Below, one piece after another: positions 20,326 through 33,400 of a stretch of DNA of 64,000 nt; the stretch's first letter is position 1, and every line of letters begins with the position of its first letter. The notes beneath the pieces were generated by a model. That model searched no databases. It was not told the origin of the DNA and saw only the letters and a program-made list of their open reading frames with translations. The position numbers were made by a program, and so were the translations under genes. The DNA lies in assembly GCA_023634235.1 (NCBI GenBank), contig JAMKCF010000011.1, forward strand, positions 19,454,027-19,518,026, given 5' to 3'. This stretch comes from Pisaster brevispinus (taxonomy: Eukaryota > Echinodermata > Asteroidea > Forcipulatida > Asteriidae).

Positions 20326-21244
20326 TTCCAACAAATAATGGACACATATTGCGACGGCATTAGCACATCAAGGATTTTCTCCTTCACCTCTCGTTTGCCG
20401 ACCGTGTGGTTTGTCTCGCTTAGTTTGCCTAATTAAACGATATCATCTGATATGTCTGGTGTTTCCTGCTGGCCACATCTACACGCTATTAATTTGAACT
20501 CTTCCGACTCTTGTCGTTTTATTGTGTTGACACTTTCCGTGTCAGTTTAAATGGCGCCATGTTTAAAAAAATAAGGAGCCTGTCATTTGTTTTGTTTTTT
20601 GTTTTTGTTTTGGGGTTTTGGGGTTTTTTTTTTTTTAAATGTATCATTTTGTTAAATGTATTTTGTTGACAAAACTCTGTTAGGGATTGATGCATCACCT
20701 GCTGTCAAACATGTACAATACAACAGTCTTGCCCTTTTAGGGTTCAAAATACAGCAGTGTGCATGGTTTTTTTCACCCGTTAGCTGCTTAAAAAAACGCC
20801 CACCACTGTCTTGTGCAATCTTTACCCTCCAGATAGGATGTCTGATGATACTTGGACTAATTCGCCGCGCCATGCACCAGACATTGCTGACTAAACAAAA
20901 ACAAAAACACCTAGAAAAGGCGTTACTGCGCCACATCTTCGAATTTCCTATACTATCGGAACAATGGAATGCTGCTTTTAGATGAGCGCACTTGGCTGAA
21001 TGGAATAAGATATACGCATTGTTCTTGTCTTGTAGACTGTAGTCAGAACTTCAATACAATTCAGCATTAATGAACCGCTGTTTGAAAGAAGTGTCTCGGA
21101 ACGATTGGAGACATTGATCAAGAAGGACAGTGCACTCTAGTCATTTGTTGATTGACTTAACGTACAATATTAGCATTCTTACACAATCTTATTGGGCACC
21201 GTTTCCCACTGTGGATTATTAGTTATAATTCATCCAATACATGT

Positions 21245-21536
21245 ATACTTTCTTCTTTCTTTTGTTGGTTGGTGGGTGGAGGGAACAAGGTTGTACTTTC
21301 TTCTTTCTTTTGTTGGTTGGTGGGTGGAGGGAACAAGGTTGTACTTTCTTCTGTCTTTGTTGGTTGGTGGGTGGAGGGAACAAGGTTGTACTTTCTTCTG
21401 TCTTTGTTGGTTGGTGGGTGGAGGGAACAAGGTTGTACTTTCTTCTGTCTTTGTTGGTTGGTGGGTGGAGGGAACAAGGTTGTACTTTCTTCTGTCTTTG
21501 TTGGTTGGTGGGTGGAGGGAACAAGGTTGTACTTTA
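21245..21536 (+). repeat. 47/48-bp minisatellite
   Basis: Six copies of a unit containing TTGTTGGTTGGTGGGTGGAG and GGAACAAGGTTGTACTTTCT. The first two copies have TTCTTTCTTTT where later ones have TTCTGTCTTT. It drives long spurious ORFs on both strands. Confidence 0.93.
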
Positions 21537-21560
21537 AAGGGCACTACTTCGTTTGTTTTG

Positions 21561-21600
21561 TTGGGGGGGGGGGTTTTGGGGGGGGTTTTATTGGGGGTTC
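21561..21600 (+). repeat. G-run block, G-quadruplex-prone
   Basis: Three to four runs of five to ten G separated by TTTT or TTTTATT, directly after the 47-bp array. Confidence 0.7.
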
Positions 21601-21807
21601 CGGAGGGTCACTGTTTCTTTGGTTGTTTTGTTGTTGTTGATCTTTTTTCGTTGCATCTGGATTTCCTTTGGTTTGTCTTTTCTGTTGAAAGTGTTCTCCC
21701 CTCAAGGGTCAAGTTGGTACATGCCATTCACGGTGCAGTGTCGTTGGAATATCGGCTTCGCATAAGTTTCAGTTCACATAAACAGCGAAAATGTACGACT
21801 CACCACG

Positions 21808-22001
21808 GCCCAATTTCATAAAGCCCGTAAGCACAAAAACTTGCCAAGCACAGGAAAATCTTGCTCAGCAGAAACGGGTTACCAACCAACATTCCATGGA
21901 GTTTACACTGTTGCCACTGGTACCCCCCGCTCATTTCTTGCTAAGTAAAGAATTTGCTAAGCAGAATTTTCTGCTGAACAGCTTTATGAAATTGGGCCCG
22001 T
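21808..22001. mobile_element. Palindromic MITE, GGGCCCAA family, copy 3
   Basis: Starts GGCCCAATTTCATAAAGCCC and ends GCTTTATGAAATTGGGCCCG. It has the same internal AAGCAC / TTGCTAAG pattern. It lies downstream of OSTF1. Confidence 0.75.
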
Positions 22002-22561
22002 GTCGGCTACCATTTATTTTGTGTCAAAGTCTCCTGTAAAAGGTTCCCAATATCTTGAACATCGTCTTGAGGTAACGCTCTCCTTGGTCAGCCAGATCAG
22101 ACAAGTAGCCTGGTTTGAAAATGCTGGAACCCCATACAGAAAGCTAAATACATGTCCTAGTAGTACAGTGTAGTACATGTGCCAATTCTTGGACTAGTAT
22201 GAGGCACAGACTATACTTGGTGGGTTTTTTAATTTTATAAATGACCCTAAAAGTGTTATGGTTTGTCGCAGGCAGAACTCATGTTAGGGGAGGGGTAATC
22301 CACTCCCCTCTTACAGGTGCAGTACACTTGATACCATTATATTGTTGAGTCATTCCTCCAGATTGGGAAATTCTAGATGGATTATACCTCAGAAATTCTG
22401 CAATATATATGAATTATCACCCCTCATCCACCTTTAGTAAAGAAAGCTGTCCTTAACTTGTTTTGTCTCGTCTTAGGGTTTTTGTTTTGTTTTTGTTTCG
22501 TTTATTTGTGTTTGTTTTGGTTTGGGGTTGTTGTTGTTGTTGTTTGTTTTAATTTGTTTTT

Positions 22562-22582
22562 GGGGGGTTGGGGAGGAGTTTT

Positions 22583-22612
<30 letters not shown>
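22562..22612 (+). repeat. T-rich tract with (TTTA)n
   Basis: TTTATTTATTTA repeated, next to G-rich sequence. Confidence 0.8.
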
Positions 22613-22614
<2 letters not shown>

Positions 22615-24718
22615 AAAAAAATTGGGGGTCCTTTCCTTAGTTATCCCCCATGCCCTTTTCCCAAACACATACAAGTGCAATGGATCATCTATTTATTGCC
22701 ACTAGAATAATAATTAGTCCCCAGTTTCCTTTTTCTTCTTGCAACTGCAATGAGGACAGTAGAGGGCAGTGTGTCTGGCCGTGTCCGAATTGACAGCTTT
22801 GGCAATGGCTATGGCTAGATTGCTGAAAAGGGCTATAGCCGTAGCCAAAGTCACTTTGGATGCTGCTTCTAGTTGCCAACAAATGGATGATTTTTCTTGT
22901 TTGAAAAATGGACCATTGTTAGCCCCCCCCCCCCATTTGTTGTACATGTAGAGATGCATGTAAAGGTACTGTCCTGCTTTCTCCAAAGTCGTCTTAAAAC
23001 AAAGAATTTCAACCAAACTTGGCGATATGCCCTTTGACCTCTGAAGCTGCGATTGGTGGTCATTTGAAAAGCTACTGGGTCGTAGTCTTGTATAAGAGGT
23101 CAAAGGCAAGAGTTTATACCAACTTATTTTAATAGATAACGGATGGCAACCAAAATGTAAAAACAGAGTTCATTTTCGTCTTTCAAATTTCTTGACAACG
23201 TTTTTGCTGATCTTAAATGAAAGGTTTATTTTGACTTGAGCAATACTCCACATGACGCTTGTCTTCACTTCAATAAAAATCTTCCAGTTAGATTGTGTAT
23301 TTTTTCTACAGAATCAACAATTGTAAAGTTGTCTTCTTCTGTTTTTGTAAATAAGCAACGCGGGGCCTCGCTTCGCTCTGGAAGAAAATATATATTTCAA
23401 AAATTTCCATTTTTGTATAATTGCATGAAGCTGTGTAGCCTTATTTTTCATCGATTTAAGTAGTGTATAATTAATCCGTATGACAAATGAGAGAGATATT
23501 TCGAGAATTGCGAGCCATTTTTTGTGTCATGGTATGGTCAGCGCTGAATCGGTTGCATGGAAATTTGGATAAGCGGAGTTTTTTTTTGTTTTTTTTGGGG
23601 GGGGGCGTTAAAATCTCTGAATGGGGAAGTTTAAAGGTATTAAACTGGATTGGTAGGGATACAAAGCATTATTGTTTAAGTTTAGTCAGAAAGCTTACTG
23701 ATTACGAAGTTCACACCAGAACCCCCCCCCCCCCTTTTTTTTTACAGCGAAATATTTCCTTTCATTAACTGAAGTCATTTTTGAGAAAATTGTATCTGAA
23801 AACCTGAAAAAACCGCAATAGCTGATTTCGGTTGTTACAACCAAAATTAAGGACAAAGTATTCACATGCTAAAATTGTAGGCCTACATGTTTGGTTTTTT
23901 TTTTTTTGGGGGGGGGGTATTGTTCTCCTGACTCACACAACGGATTCAGCCCAAATTTTCACGGGTTTGCTGTTTCATACACAAAACATGTACACCGTTT
24001 GCGACTATTTTGTCAGCTCTACCAATCCCGTATAATACCTTTTTTTCTTTTTTTTCCAGTAAATTTCCACTGATCATGTCCGAATCTGTCGGCTTTTGTT
24101 TGGTTTCAACTCGAGTATTACGAGGATGATTTTTAAAAACTGATCAACTCAAAAATTTGGTGAAAACTCGTGGTTTTTCTATTTTAAAAAAATGTACAGA
24201 ACACAGATTTTTTTTTTATCTTTCCTTTATACAAAACCATGGTGAGTGTTTTATGATTTTTGTCTAATTTTCGAAAGCATTTTGTGGTGATTTGATAATG
24301 TTTTTGTTTTTTCATCCATGTTAGATTTCAGGAATGTACTTAGAATAACATCATAGTGACTTGTTTCTATACACGGATTGCACATACATGAACTGTCATT
24401 GGTTTATTGTTTTTATACATAATTACATGACATTTATGTTATTTTTTAAAACATAAAATCAAGTGAAGCATAACAACTGTCACATTTTAATATAAGGGTA
24501 ATAGAAAATATACATAAAAGTGAAATAAACTTTTGAAAAAACACTTTCCCAGTCAGATATTTGTTTTTCTCGTCTCTTCTGTTTTTAACGTGGTTATTCC
24601 TGTCGGGTAACCTGAAGATACCATAAAGATCACAATGAGATTAGTCTCAACAAAAGAAGCACCATACTGCTTCTGTTTAATGAACCTCCATGGGATTTGA
24701 GGCGTTGCATAGTGAGGT

Positions 24719-24915
24719 ATCAATGTATACTTAGTTTGCAGTAACACCATGTGTATACCTACTTTGCTGTGTAGATTAATTTTTCTATTGAGAACTTGTC
24801 TGTCGAATTATTCTAGCAGTAGAATAACTATCATGCAAGACGGGTTCTCAAAGAACAAATCTATACAGCAAAGTAGATATACACATGGTGTTACTGCAAA
24901 CTAAACATACATTGA
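24719..24915. mobile_element. Foldback repeat, family A-like
   Basis: The left end (TCAATGTATACTTAGTTTGCA) pairs with the right end (TGCAAACTAAACATACATTGA). Inner arms include GTAACACCATGTGTATA. The arms total about 57 bases each. Confidence 0.75.
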
Positions 24916-25139
24916 ATGATCCTTGTTGTTGTCCACAAATGGTACAACCTCGTACAAAAACATTGAGCATTATCATCATAATTTCGCTCGACACCATATT
25001 CAAAGCTGTTGAGATGCTAAAGACACAACTTTACGAGGCAAGAGAAGGTCTACAGAAAAGTGCTATAATAATTTTTTGAGTCGTGGTCAAACTAATTATA
25101 AGGAGTGGCACCCGAAACAATTGTTATAGGGCATCTTTT

Positions 25140-25345
25140 GTGACGTATTAATTTTAGATTGTGTCGACCATTTTGTCCGACAGGGACCGTAATGTCCGAC
25201 AGAACGGTTTGTTGGATACAGTGGGCCGGGCATAATGGCTTGTCGGACATAATGAGTCGGTCACAATGGTTTGTCGAACTTAGTGGGTTAGATAAGTCCA
25301 AATCGGTTGTCGAACACAACGGCCCATGTCGGACATAACTTGATG
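25140..25345. repeat. Degenerate TTGTCGGACATAATG array
   Basis: Six or more diverged units of 25-35 bases around GTC(C/G)GACA and A(C/T)AATGG. Confidence 0.6.
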
Positions 25346-26419
25346 CGTAACAAATTGGGTAGTCAAAATTAGATAATAATTGATAACTTCATAATATGTT
25401 ACTATTCACAATTATGTACAGATCTTTAAAAGTATCTTGAAAATGACGATATAAGTTAAAAGGCCATAAAATATGCCAACATCAACACTGATAAATTACA
25501 AAAATAATATACATTGAAGACGTATCGTACATGTATCACAACACAGTTACATAAAAACCCAAATTATCAAAATATCCACGGTATATAGACGTCACCTAAT
25601 CCAACTTGGATTTTTCTTAAAACGAAGTTCTGAATTTTGGGGTGCTTTCAGGATCCACTTACTACTTTTGTGTATAACATTTTTTTAAATTGTGTTTTTC
25701 TTTGGTTTTAATATATATTTTTACGAAAAATTAATTTACACGTAGAGAGACAAAACGTTAATCACTTCATTGATGACGATAGTAGGCCTACCCTGTGAAA
25801 GCATCTTCTATACATTTGATTCACTGGGCGTAAAACTTTCACGATGACATTAATTATGCAAACCTTAAGTGTTTATAATTTCTTTCATTAATATTTTAAT
25901 GGGCTACAATGAGCTTGGAGACAAAGCTTTTGCCTCAATCTCTTTTCAAAGCAGACAGTTTAAACATTGATCGTTGCTTTTAAGTAAACTTGTCCTCCAA
26001 AAACCGTCAGCCATTTTTGTAATGGCTATCTTTCGATCTGTAACATGTAAGTGAACTTTTAAAATTAACAGAAAACGAACGTTAAATCAACTGTATATTG
26101 TTTTGTTTTGTTTTGTTTGTGTGTGGGGTTTGTCCCCCTAGAAAACAAACCAAAACAATTGTTGTCGTTAGGGGAATCGGTTGCACTACAAGACGGTTCA
26201 TTCATTTTAAGAATTGAAGGGCAGCTTTTTTGTGTGTGTTTGGAAACATAAAATCGACTAACGACTTGGATTCTAGCTGGAATATTTGCTGGTCTTGAAT
26301 TATATACCACGTCACGTCTCCACTCGACGCCATCGACGCCATCTTGGATTACCAAAATGCAACCGCATAAAGCACGCATGTTTATACGAAAGCCCATAAG
26401 TGCCATAAAAAAAACGTTT

Positions 26420-26560
26420 CTAACGCGGTATTACGGATTCGCAATCCGTCATTATACGATTTCACATATGTGAATTGATTCAGAATCCGTTAAAAAAAAA
26501 TTCACAATCTGTCGAATCCGTAATAGCGGATTGAGAATTCGTAATAACGGATTTGATCTT
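26420..26560. repeat. Degenerate CGGATT/AATCCG array
   Basis: Alternating direct and inverted TACGGATT and AATCCGT units, four to five copies. Confidence 0.6.
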
Positions 26561-27425
26561 TTATTTATTTTATTTTGTTTTCGCTAATGGGCTTTCGTAT
26601 GTGTATAGTCGTCATAATTATAAGTAACATTAAAGAAACGAAAAGGCAAAGATCTTCATCTTGAAAAAGTTGTTTGATCATAACATTTTGAAACAAGCAC
26701 CACTGTATCCGCGCAATCGTCGGCACAAACTTGACTTGACTTTAGTACCAGGCTCAAAGAGCATGACAGGATCCAAGTAAACTGCCAATAAGTGCAGAAC
26801 ATCTGTGCTATTTTCTTTTATTTATTCGTATAATTTTATTCTTCCACATCTGTGTGACGTATATAAAGCATGCAGTCTGTAAAAGTTTTATTAATTTTTT
26901 CTATGCTGGGTAATTTATTGATGTAATAAATCTGGTTTCTTTTCTGCCTCTGAGTGTTGATAACTCGTTATAAAGTTCGTTACCATTGAGTCTTATCGTT
27001 ATGAAATAAGCCTAATGTGGAGTCTACGTTGTACAGATCAACAACGGTCAACTCGCACACAAGGCGAGAAAAAAATAATCAAAATAAATAAATGAAAATC
27101 TACACTTAATGGCACAAAATAACTGGTATAGGAACATGTTAAGGAAGGTATTTTAAGCAGGTACCTATTATTCTCGGCAGTGGTTCTCTTCAAATGTATT
27201 TATTCTCAGTATATAAAACTACCGAACGACACTTTCTTCTCGGTTTTTGAGCTCATGTGAAGTTTTCGTTATAAATATCGTCGCACAATCAAAAGACGTT
27301 GTAAACAGAGAAGTCGATAATCATGACTTATTTGTCGCTATAACGATGCTCGATGATCGTTATAACGAGTGTCATCTGTGGTTGTAGAGTTACTTTGACC
27401 GGACATCAGGTGCTTTCGCAGACGG

Positions 27426-27493
27426 TCAGTCCATGCATGTGCCGTGCGAAGACAAAATGTGGCGGGAAAAATGGTTCAGGGCTCCTTGGTTCT
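27426..27493 (-). CDS. SKOR: SKOR last coding exon
   Basis: After TTCTTCCGCAG. Encodes ENQGALNHFSRHILSSHGTCMD, then TGA at 27428-27426. The ALxHFS and GTC residues match the conserved extreme C-terminus of SKOR proteins. The 3'UTR runs to lower coordinates; TTTATT at about 27196 and 26819 (AATAAA on this strand) are candidate poly(A) signals. Confidence 0.86.
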
Positions 27494-30400
27494 CTGCGGA
27501 AGAAATAATGGATGGAAATAAATTAAAGGGGATATTGAAGATTCTTGAAAACAAAAGTAGTTAAGGGGATGCTTCATTGTATTTTTGAAAAGATATAAAA
27601 GATCAGGTTGAAGCGAACTATAACGAAGAAATCTAGATCATTTTGTAAAAACATTTACAAACAGTTATCTTAACCAAATCTCACATCCAAACTGCAAACC
27701 ATTGCTACAAACCGTTTCCACAAAAAAGGTACGTTGGATCAGTTTTAATAACGATACTGTATGGTCTCCCGCTCATTTCCGGTAACAAAAAAAAACCACC
27801 CTACTTCACTTCCGAGCCATTGTATTTAAAGCAATTTTTCCCTCTTCAGTTGAAACCGCCATTTAGTTATACTTTGAGGCTTGCGAAATTTATGTAGCAA
27901 CACTCAATTAAACTTTTATAAGGTGCTAATTTTTATGATGCGAAATCGGCATTTATTTTAAGCAGAGTAGGCCCTAGGCGCAACTAAAGATTTCTGCGAA
28001 AAGCGGCTGCGAATTTGAATGCTGTTCGAGTGGATTGTTAAACTGAATTATCATCCTTTTTTTTTCAATTGCATGAAGGAAAAACTGCTTACGCTACACA
28101 TTCAGTGAAATCAAATTAATTTCCACGAAAGAACAACGCGAGAACTTGCCTTTTTTTCTGAAAATACCGGGAAAAACTATAACATATTCCACTTGAAGCA
28201 TTGCCTATAATGAAACAGCCGTGCTGGATAAAGACTTATGCAGATGCCCATGTCCCAACTATTGTAAATCGGAAGCTTACTTTGCATTAAGTTGTGTGAC
28301 GATTCCTTCTTTAGTTACAAACTGACTTCGTTTTAGCAAACACTTAAAAAAAACCTCCAAGGTCAGAATCGAAGCGGACTCCGGGTTCCGGGGGGGGGCT
28401 TGACCCACTTCCGGATCAGCCTGACCCACTTCCGGGTCAGGTTGACCCACTTCCGGGTCAGGCTGACCCCACTTCCGGGTCAGGCCGACCCACTTTCGGG
28501 TCAGGCTTACCCGAAAAGTGATATACAAAAAAGGAATTTAAGCCCCGGATTCCGCGTTTTTGACCCCCTTTCTGTGTATTTTTTTTAAAGATTCCGGGTC
28601 ATATTGACCCGGAAATGGGTCAGGTTCCAATCAAGGATCCTCGATCATGGTATTGTTATTCAAAACTTTCCTCCAACAAAAATGTTGGTGTTGGTTTGGG
28701 TTTTTTTTGTTTTGGGGTTGGGTTTTTTTGCGTACCTCTGTATTTCTGTTGTGCCGTTAGGTAAGCGTTGCGTCTAAGTTCGATCTCTGTACTCAGCTGA
28801 TGCTCTGTTGAAGAAAAACAATCAAGAACAAAGGATCCGGTAAAATTGGAATTATATTATCTGAAAATACATTAGTTTCACCAGTTGAGCTTGTTGTTTT
28901 TACCGATCATGTAAAAAAAAAAAAAGTAACTGCTAATTATTGTAGTAACAGTGGTTGGTATCGAGGACGTTGACAAGATCGCCGGTTAAAAAAAACACAA
29001 CGAAAACACCCTCGTTTTGATTTGTGTTACAGAACACTTTCGAATAAAAAGAATTTAAAAACCGCTTTAAAAAACAAAGTCCAAAACAACGGGAGAACAA
29101 AAAGAAATCGTGGATTTAAAGTGTCGACAATATTAATTTTTAAATAAAGTGGTCCTGCTTTTGTGACCTGTTCTGTGCGCCATACCCGTGATTTTGTCAG
29201 TACATGTACACGGTAGTTTTTTCCGGTACAGTTTGGGTCGAAAGTGGAAGGTTGTAAAACCAGACACAATCGCTGATATAAGTGCAAACGAGTCATTCAA
29301 AACGTAAGCGCATTTTACGGCATGGGTTCTAGAAGACATTAATTATATCTATAAAAAAAAATTAAAACCTAAGCCCGACCCCCAATGGGAATGATATTCC
29401 TTTTCACAAGTGTGTATCTTTTGTTTAACAAATTCTAAAGTAAACTGAGTGTGTATAAGAGGAGGGCCACGCGTCTCCCAGTGACTCGACAATGGCCGGT
29501 CGAAAAGTCATTCCCCAAAATAATTCTTTTACAATTTGGAACATCGTTCAAAATAACCTTTTGGGCTTGGTTGATTTCAAATTGCCAATTGGACGTAACT
29601 CAATAGGTCTGATTCCCGTCTCGGAAGAGAGCCGTGTCAGCGAAGCCTAACCTTAATGTAAAGTGTATATTATTTTGAAAGTTAACGAAATGCACTCCTA
29701 CTCTGTCAATTAATCGAGCGCGTTTCCTTGCATTTCCTGATGGAATAATGGTCATCAGTTCGCATTGAATCTGGGTTATTTTTGACATTAGACTGAAATA
29801 TGCTGACAATGCATATTACACTATCACTTTGGAATGATATTCATTTAATGCCAAGCGCGGTCGGCATGTAAGACGATACTGTTTAATTTGGGTGATAAGC
29901 CCGTAAAAACGGAGAAAATCGTCCAGGTAATTTGAAGTAATTCCATTAAGATATCGGTTACAGCTTACTGTTCTCGCTGTTAAATTGGAACTGATAACAC
30001 GGGGGTAGTCTTGCAGAAATAAAATATATGTTTAGCTAATCACACGTCGTTTAAAGTGTATTTCAAGTTGAATATTGCATGTGAGGGCAGCGGAGCGAGG
30101 CCACAGCGTTGACCGGGTATAACCGCGCGAAGACGGGGACAGATGGAACACTGACGTCCAAACCTTCCTCGGGGGCCAGGGACCCGTACCCCGGAGTCTA
30201 TCAAGAGAGACGGAGGGGGAAAACTGTAAATCTCCCCCGAAATAATCAATTACTTTTCTGTTCTAGCTTTCATAGAAAGGCATAAAGGAAATGAACATTT
30301 TAAGATCGACTTCTAGCATTAATCACAGGTAATGATGCCTTGGAGTGGGTGACTTCTGGCCGCGACCATTTTATTGTGTGTGGCCCGAACAATACAAGTT

Positions 30401-33400
30401 TAAACACCCTTTGGCTCTCTAAGCGAACCCCGGTCTTAGCTCTGATTACTTGCGCCGTCATACCACAATAACTGACGGGGGCCCCGAGCCGGGCTTTGCC
30501 GTGATTGTGACCGGCTTAGTGGGGGCCACGTGCTGTCCCTGGTTCATTTTCCGACTCGATCGTTGGGGTGTGAAAATGGTCATAACGGGAAAAAAAGTGC
30601 CACAGTACCACAAGAAAGAAGAGAGAGAAAAAAAAGTAACAGTTTCTTTTCGTCAACACACCCCTAGAGCGAAACACATGACGCTGTGAAGTCAATTTCA
30701 AGGGTTATTAAATGGGAAAGTTCTTAAATTTACGAGGTGCGCCGTGCAGCGATTAAAATTAGGTAGAATGATTGAGGGGGAAAATTACTGTGCAACATTT
30801 CATTGATTAAATTGTTGCGGTATTATTTATTGAGAATTAAAAGAGGCGTCAGACTCTTTGGTAAAGTATATGATACTAGAATCAAAAGGCAGCCGTAAAA
30901 ACTGGTCTGTTTGGTGTATCAGGTTACCAACAAATAATTTGAAAAAAAGATACAGTTCAAGATTCATTAGCTATAATCAATGTAATAATAATATTAACAA
31001 AATAGGCATTTATTAGACACTTTTTAAACACTGAACGAAAACGCCTTATGCAGCACAATGCTAATGATTCACATCAACAATTATACACCCCAGCAGGTAC
31101 CCGTTTACTCCGAGGTGATTGGAAGCAACATATGGTTAAGTGTCGAGATTGGAACCCCACCCTCTATTGACTCAGCCATCAGAATTCGAGTGCGATGCTG
31201 AGTCCGGTTTCGACTATAATCCTATTCTATATTATTTGTAAAATGATATTTTGCTTTTGATATCCCTGTCAAAGATTTTCAGATGATGATAGAGTAAGCC
31301 CACCAAAATATTGAAAATATTCCCCTTTGAGGACAAGGACAATTTATGTATTAGTTATCTATTTCTTTATTTCTTTATTTCTTTATTTCTTTATTCTTTT
31401 ATTCTTTTATTTTGCTATTTTATTTTATTTTTATTAATTTTATTTTACTTTATTTTATTTTTATTTTTATTTATTTATTTATTTTTTTTTCATTTCATTT
31501 AATTTTATTTTATTTATTCATTTATTTATTTTTTTTTCTGAGAGTGTTTCTCATAGATGTATTTGGATGTGAGTCTCCACCCGCAAGGACACAATTAAAT
31601 CATTGTTTTGGGGGAGAGTAATGATGTATTCACTACTTGGTGTGCCATTACATGGCACACCAACTCATGGCTATAAAGTCATCGGGTTGTGGGTTTGAAT
31701 CCTGGTCATGACACTCGTGTCCTTGAGCAAGACACTTAACTCTAATTGCTCCTCTTCACCCAGGGGTAAAATGGGTACCTGTGAAGGTGGTTCTTTTAAT
31801 TCTCTTAGCTTGGTGCGCTACATTGGCAGCACCACAGGCCGTTGAACCCCGGGGAGCTGGGATGGTTTCAGGAAGGAAATAAATGGCCCAGTGACTGGGT
31901 TAATAATGTTCATGCGCCATAAGCGTCAAAAGTGACAGATACCGGCGCCATTATAAAATATCCATACGCGGTACAAATTTGCACCAATTAAGTTGGACTC
32001 TTTTTCGAAGAGAGAATAAGAAGGGAAAACGATACTTTGTTTGTCAGGAACAATATAGAATTTCTCTTTGGAATTTCGTGGACATAGCTCGTCAAGATTT
32101 ATTGTCCTTGAAGTTGAATGAATTAGGCTATTAGTATTGATAAATGACAGGCACAGTCATGGTTTCCGCGTCATGGTTTTATGCACAATTATTTTAACTG
32201 ATGATGCAACAAAGTAGAACAAAACAGAAACACAGTCATTAACCTCATGAAATTGTCTGTCATTTACTTCTCAACAAACAAATATTTAAACAATAAACTT
32301 GTGAATCGTTCATCCAATCAGCTGATCGTGTTTTTGAAAACAAAATGGGCCAGACGGTTTATCTTTTGACGGTGATCTTGTGCAGGCTGATAATTCGCTT
32401 ATTTGGAGTTGGAAAATAAATATAAAAACTTAGTGTTTTGAAGGGGGAAAATTTATGCAAAAATGGCAGTATTTCATACAAGCAACTTACATAATTGGGA
32501 TACAAACGGGTACTTAAGGCGTACATACAGTTTTTAAAGAATTTAAACACCTAAAAGTGTTTTCGATCGTAATCATTCATGTTCATGTAAAATGTTGTTT
32601 CCCCCATAAGTACTAAACCTGCGGTGAATTGTTAAATGTTGATGCTTTTGTTTACTGTGCCATGGCATTCAAACAAAAATGTTAATTTAATTTTTAGTAA
32701 TATATCGTTGAGGGAACCGCTGCTATACGGATTCGAACTGCCCCTAGCTACCAGGCAAGGTCGTTGGTCTAGTGGTCAGATAAATGCTCTCTAGAAAAGG
32801 CAAAGGTCGTGGGTTCGAATCCCATTCCTGTGGATTTTCTCACAGGACCCGGGAAAGTGTTGAGTATACGGTGCTTCGGTGTGTATGGGTGTAACACACT
32901 AATATAATTCTTAAGGGTTGGAAAATTTTGTTTAAATGTTACTGAACGGTGAACGCTGAACGCTGAACGGTCGTTTTTTTCTCTCTCCTTATACTCCAGT
33001 GAGTTGTTTTAGTGATGTAGCAAGGTTACCTCGAAGCCCGTTCACGAATGGGACATGAAGTCAGGGACGGCCTAGCCTTTACGGGGGAGGGGGCAGGCTA
33101 GGTATAACCACACATTGGGCAGCCATCTTTCTGTGAAAGTCAGTGTCTTACGACAGGCGTGTCAAGGCCGAGCGGGTTTGGTGCGGGTTTGGCGGACCCC
33201 AGTTGCTACAGTTCGGGTTCTGGTTGCGGTTTGGGTCCCGCTATGATGCACAAGACATGTCCTCAGCCAAGACCCTCATCCATGTAATGAACTGTCCTTC
33301 GGATTGCACACTACTCTAAATGGTAAACCCGTGCGCGTTGTGTTTAATGCCCGTAAAATAGCCCAAAACACTTCACGTGTAAGAGGTCTTTATACGCCAG

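Larger units (their letters stand above)
20326..27425. other. Tail-to-tail intergenic region between OSTF1 and SKOR
   Basis: Holds both 3'UTRs and repeats: the 47-bp minisatellite and G-rich block (21245-21600), a palindromic MITE (21808-22001), TTTA microsatellite (22580-22612), T/G mononucleotide blocks (23580-23605, 23895-23920), a foldback (24719-24915) and degenerate 'statement-like' arrays (25140-25345, 26420-26560). I see no exon of another gene. Confidence 0.55.

Noticed and set aside
21192..21821. 209-codon ORF and several overlapping ORFs on both strands
   Set aside because: Generated by the 47-bp minisatellite; all frames are open by periodicity.
32752..32838. tRNA gene
   Set aside because: A and B boxes are present but the acceptor stem does not close and there is extra sequence between arms, so it is more likely a SINE head. 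The same applies to 39222-39290 and 13333-13420.
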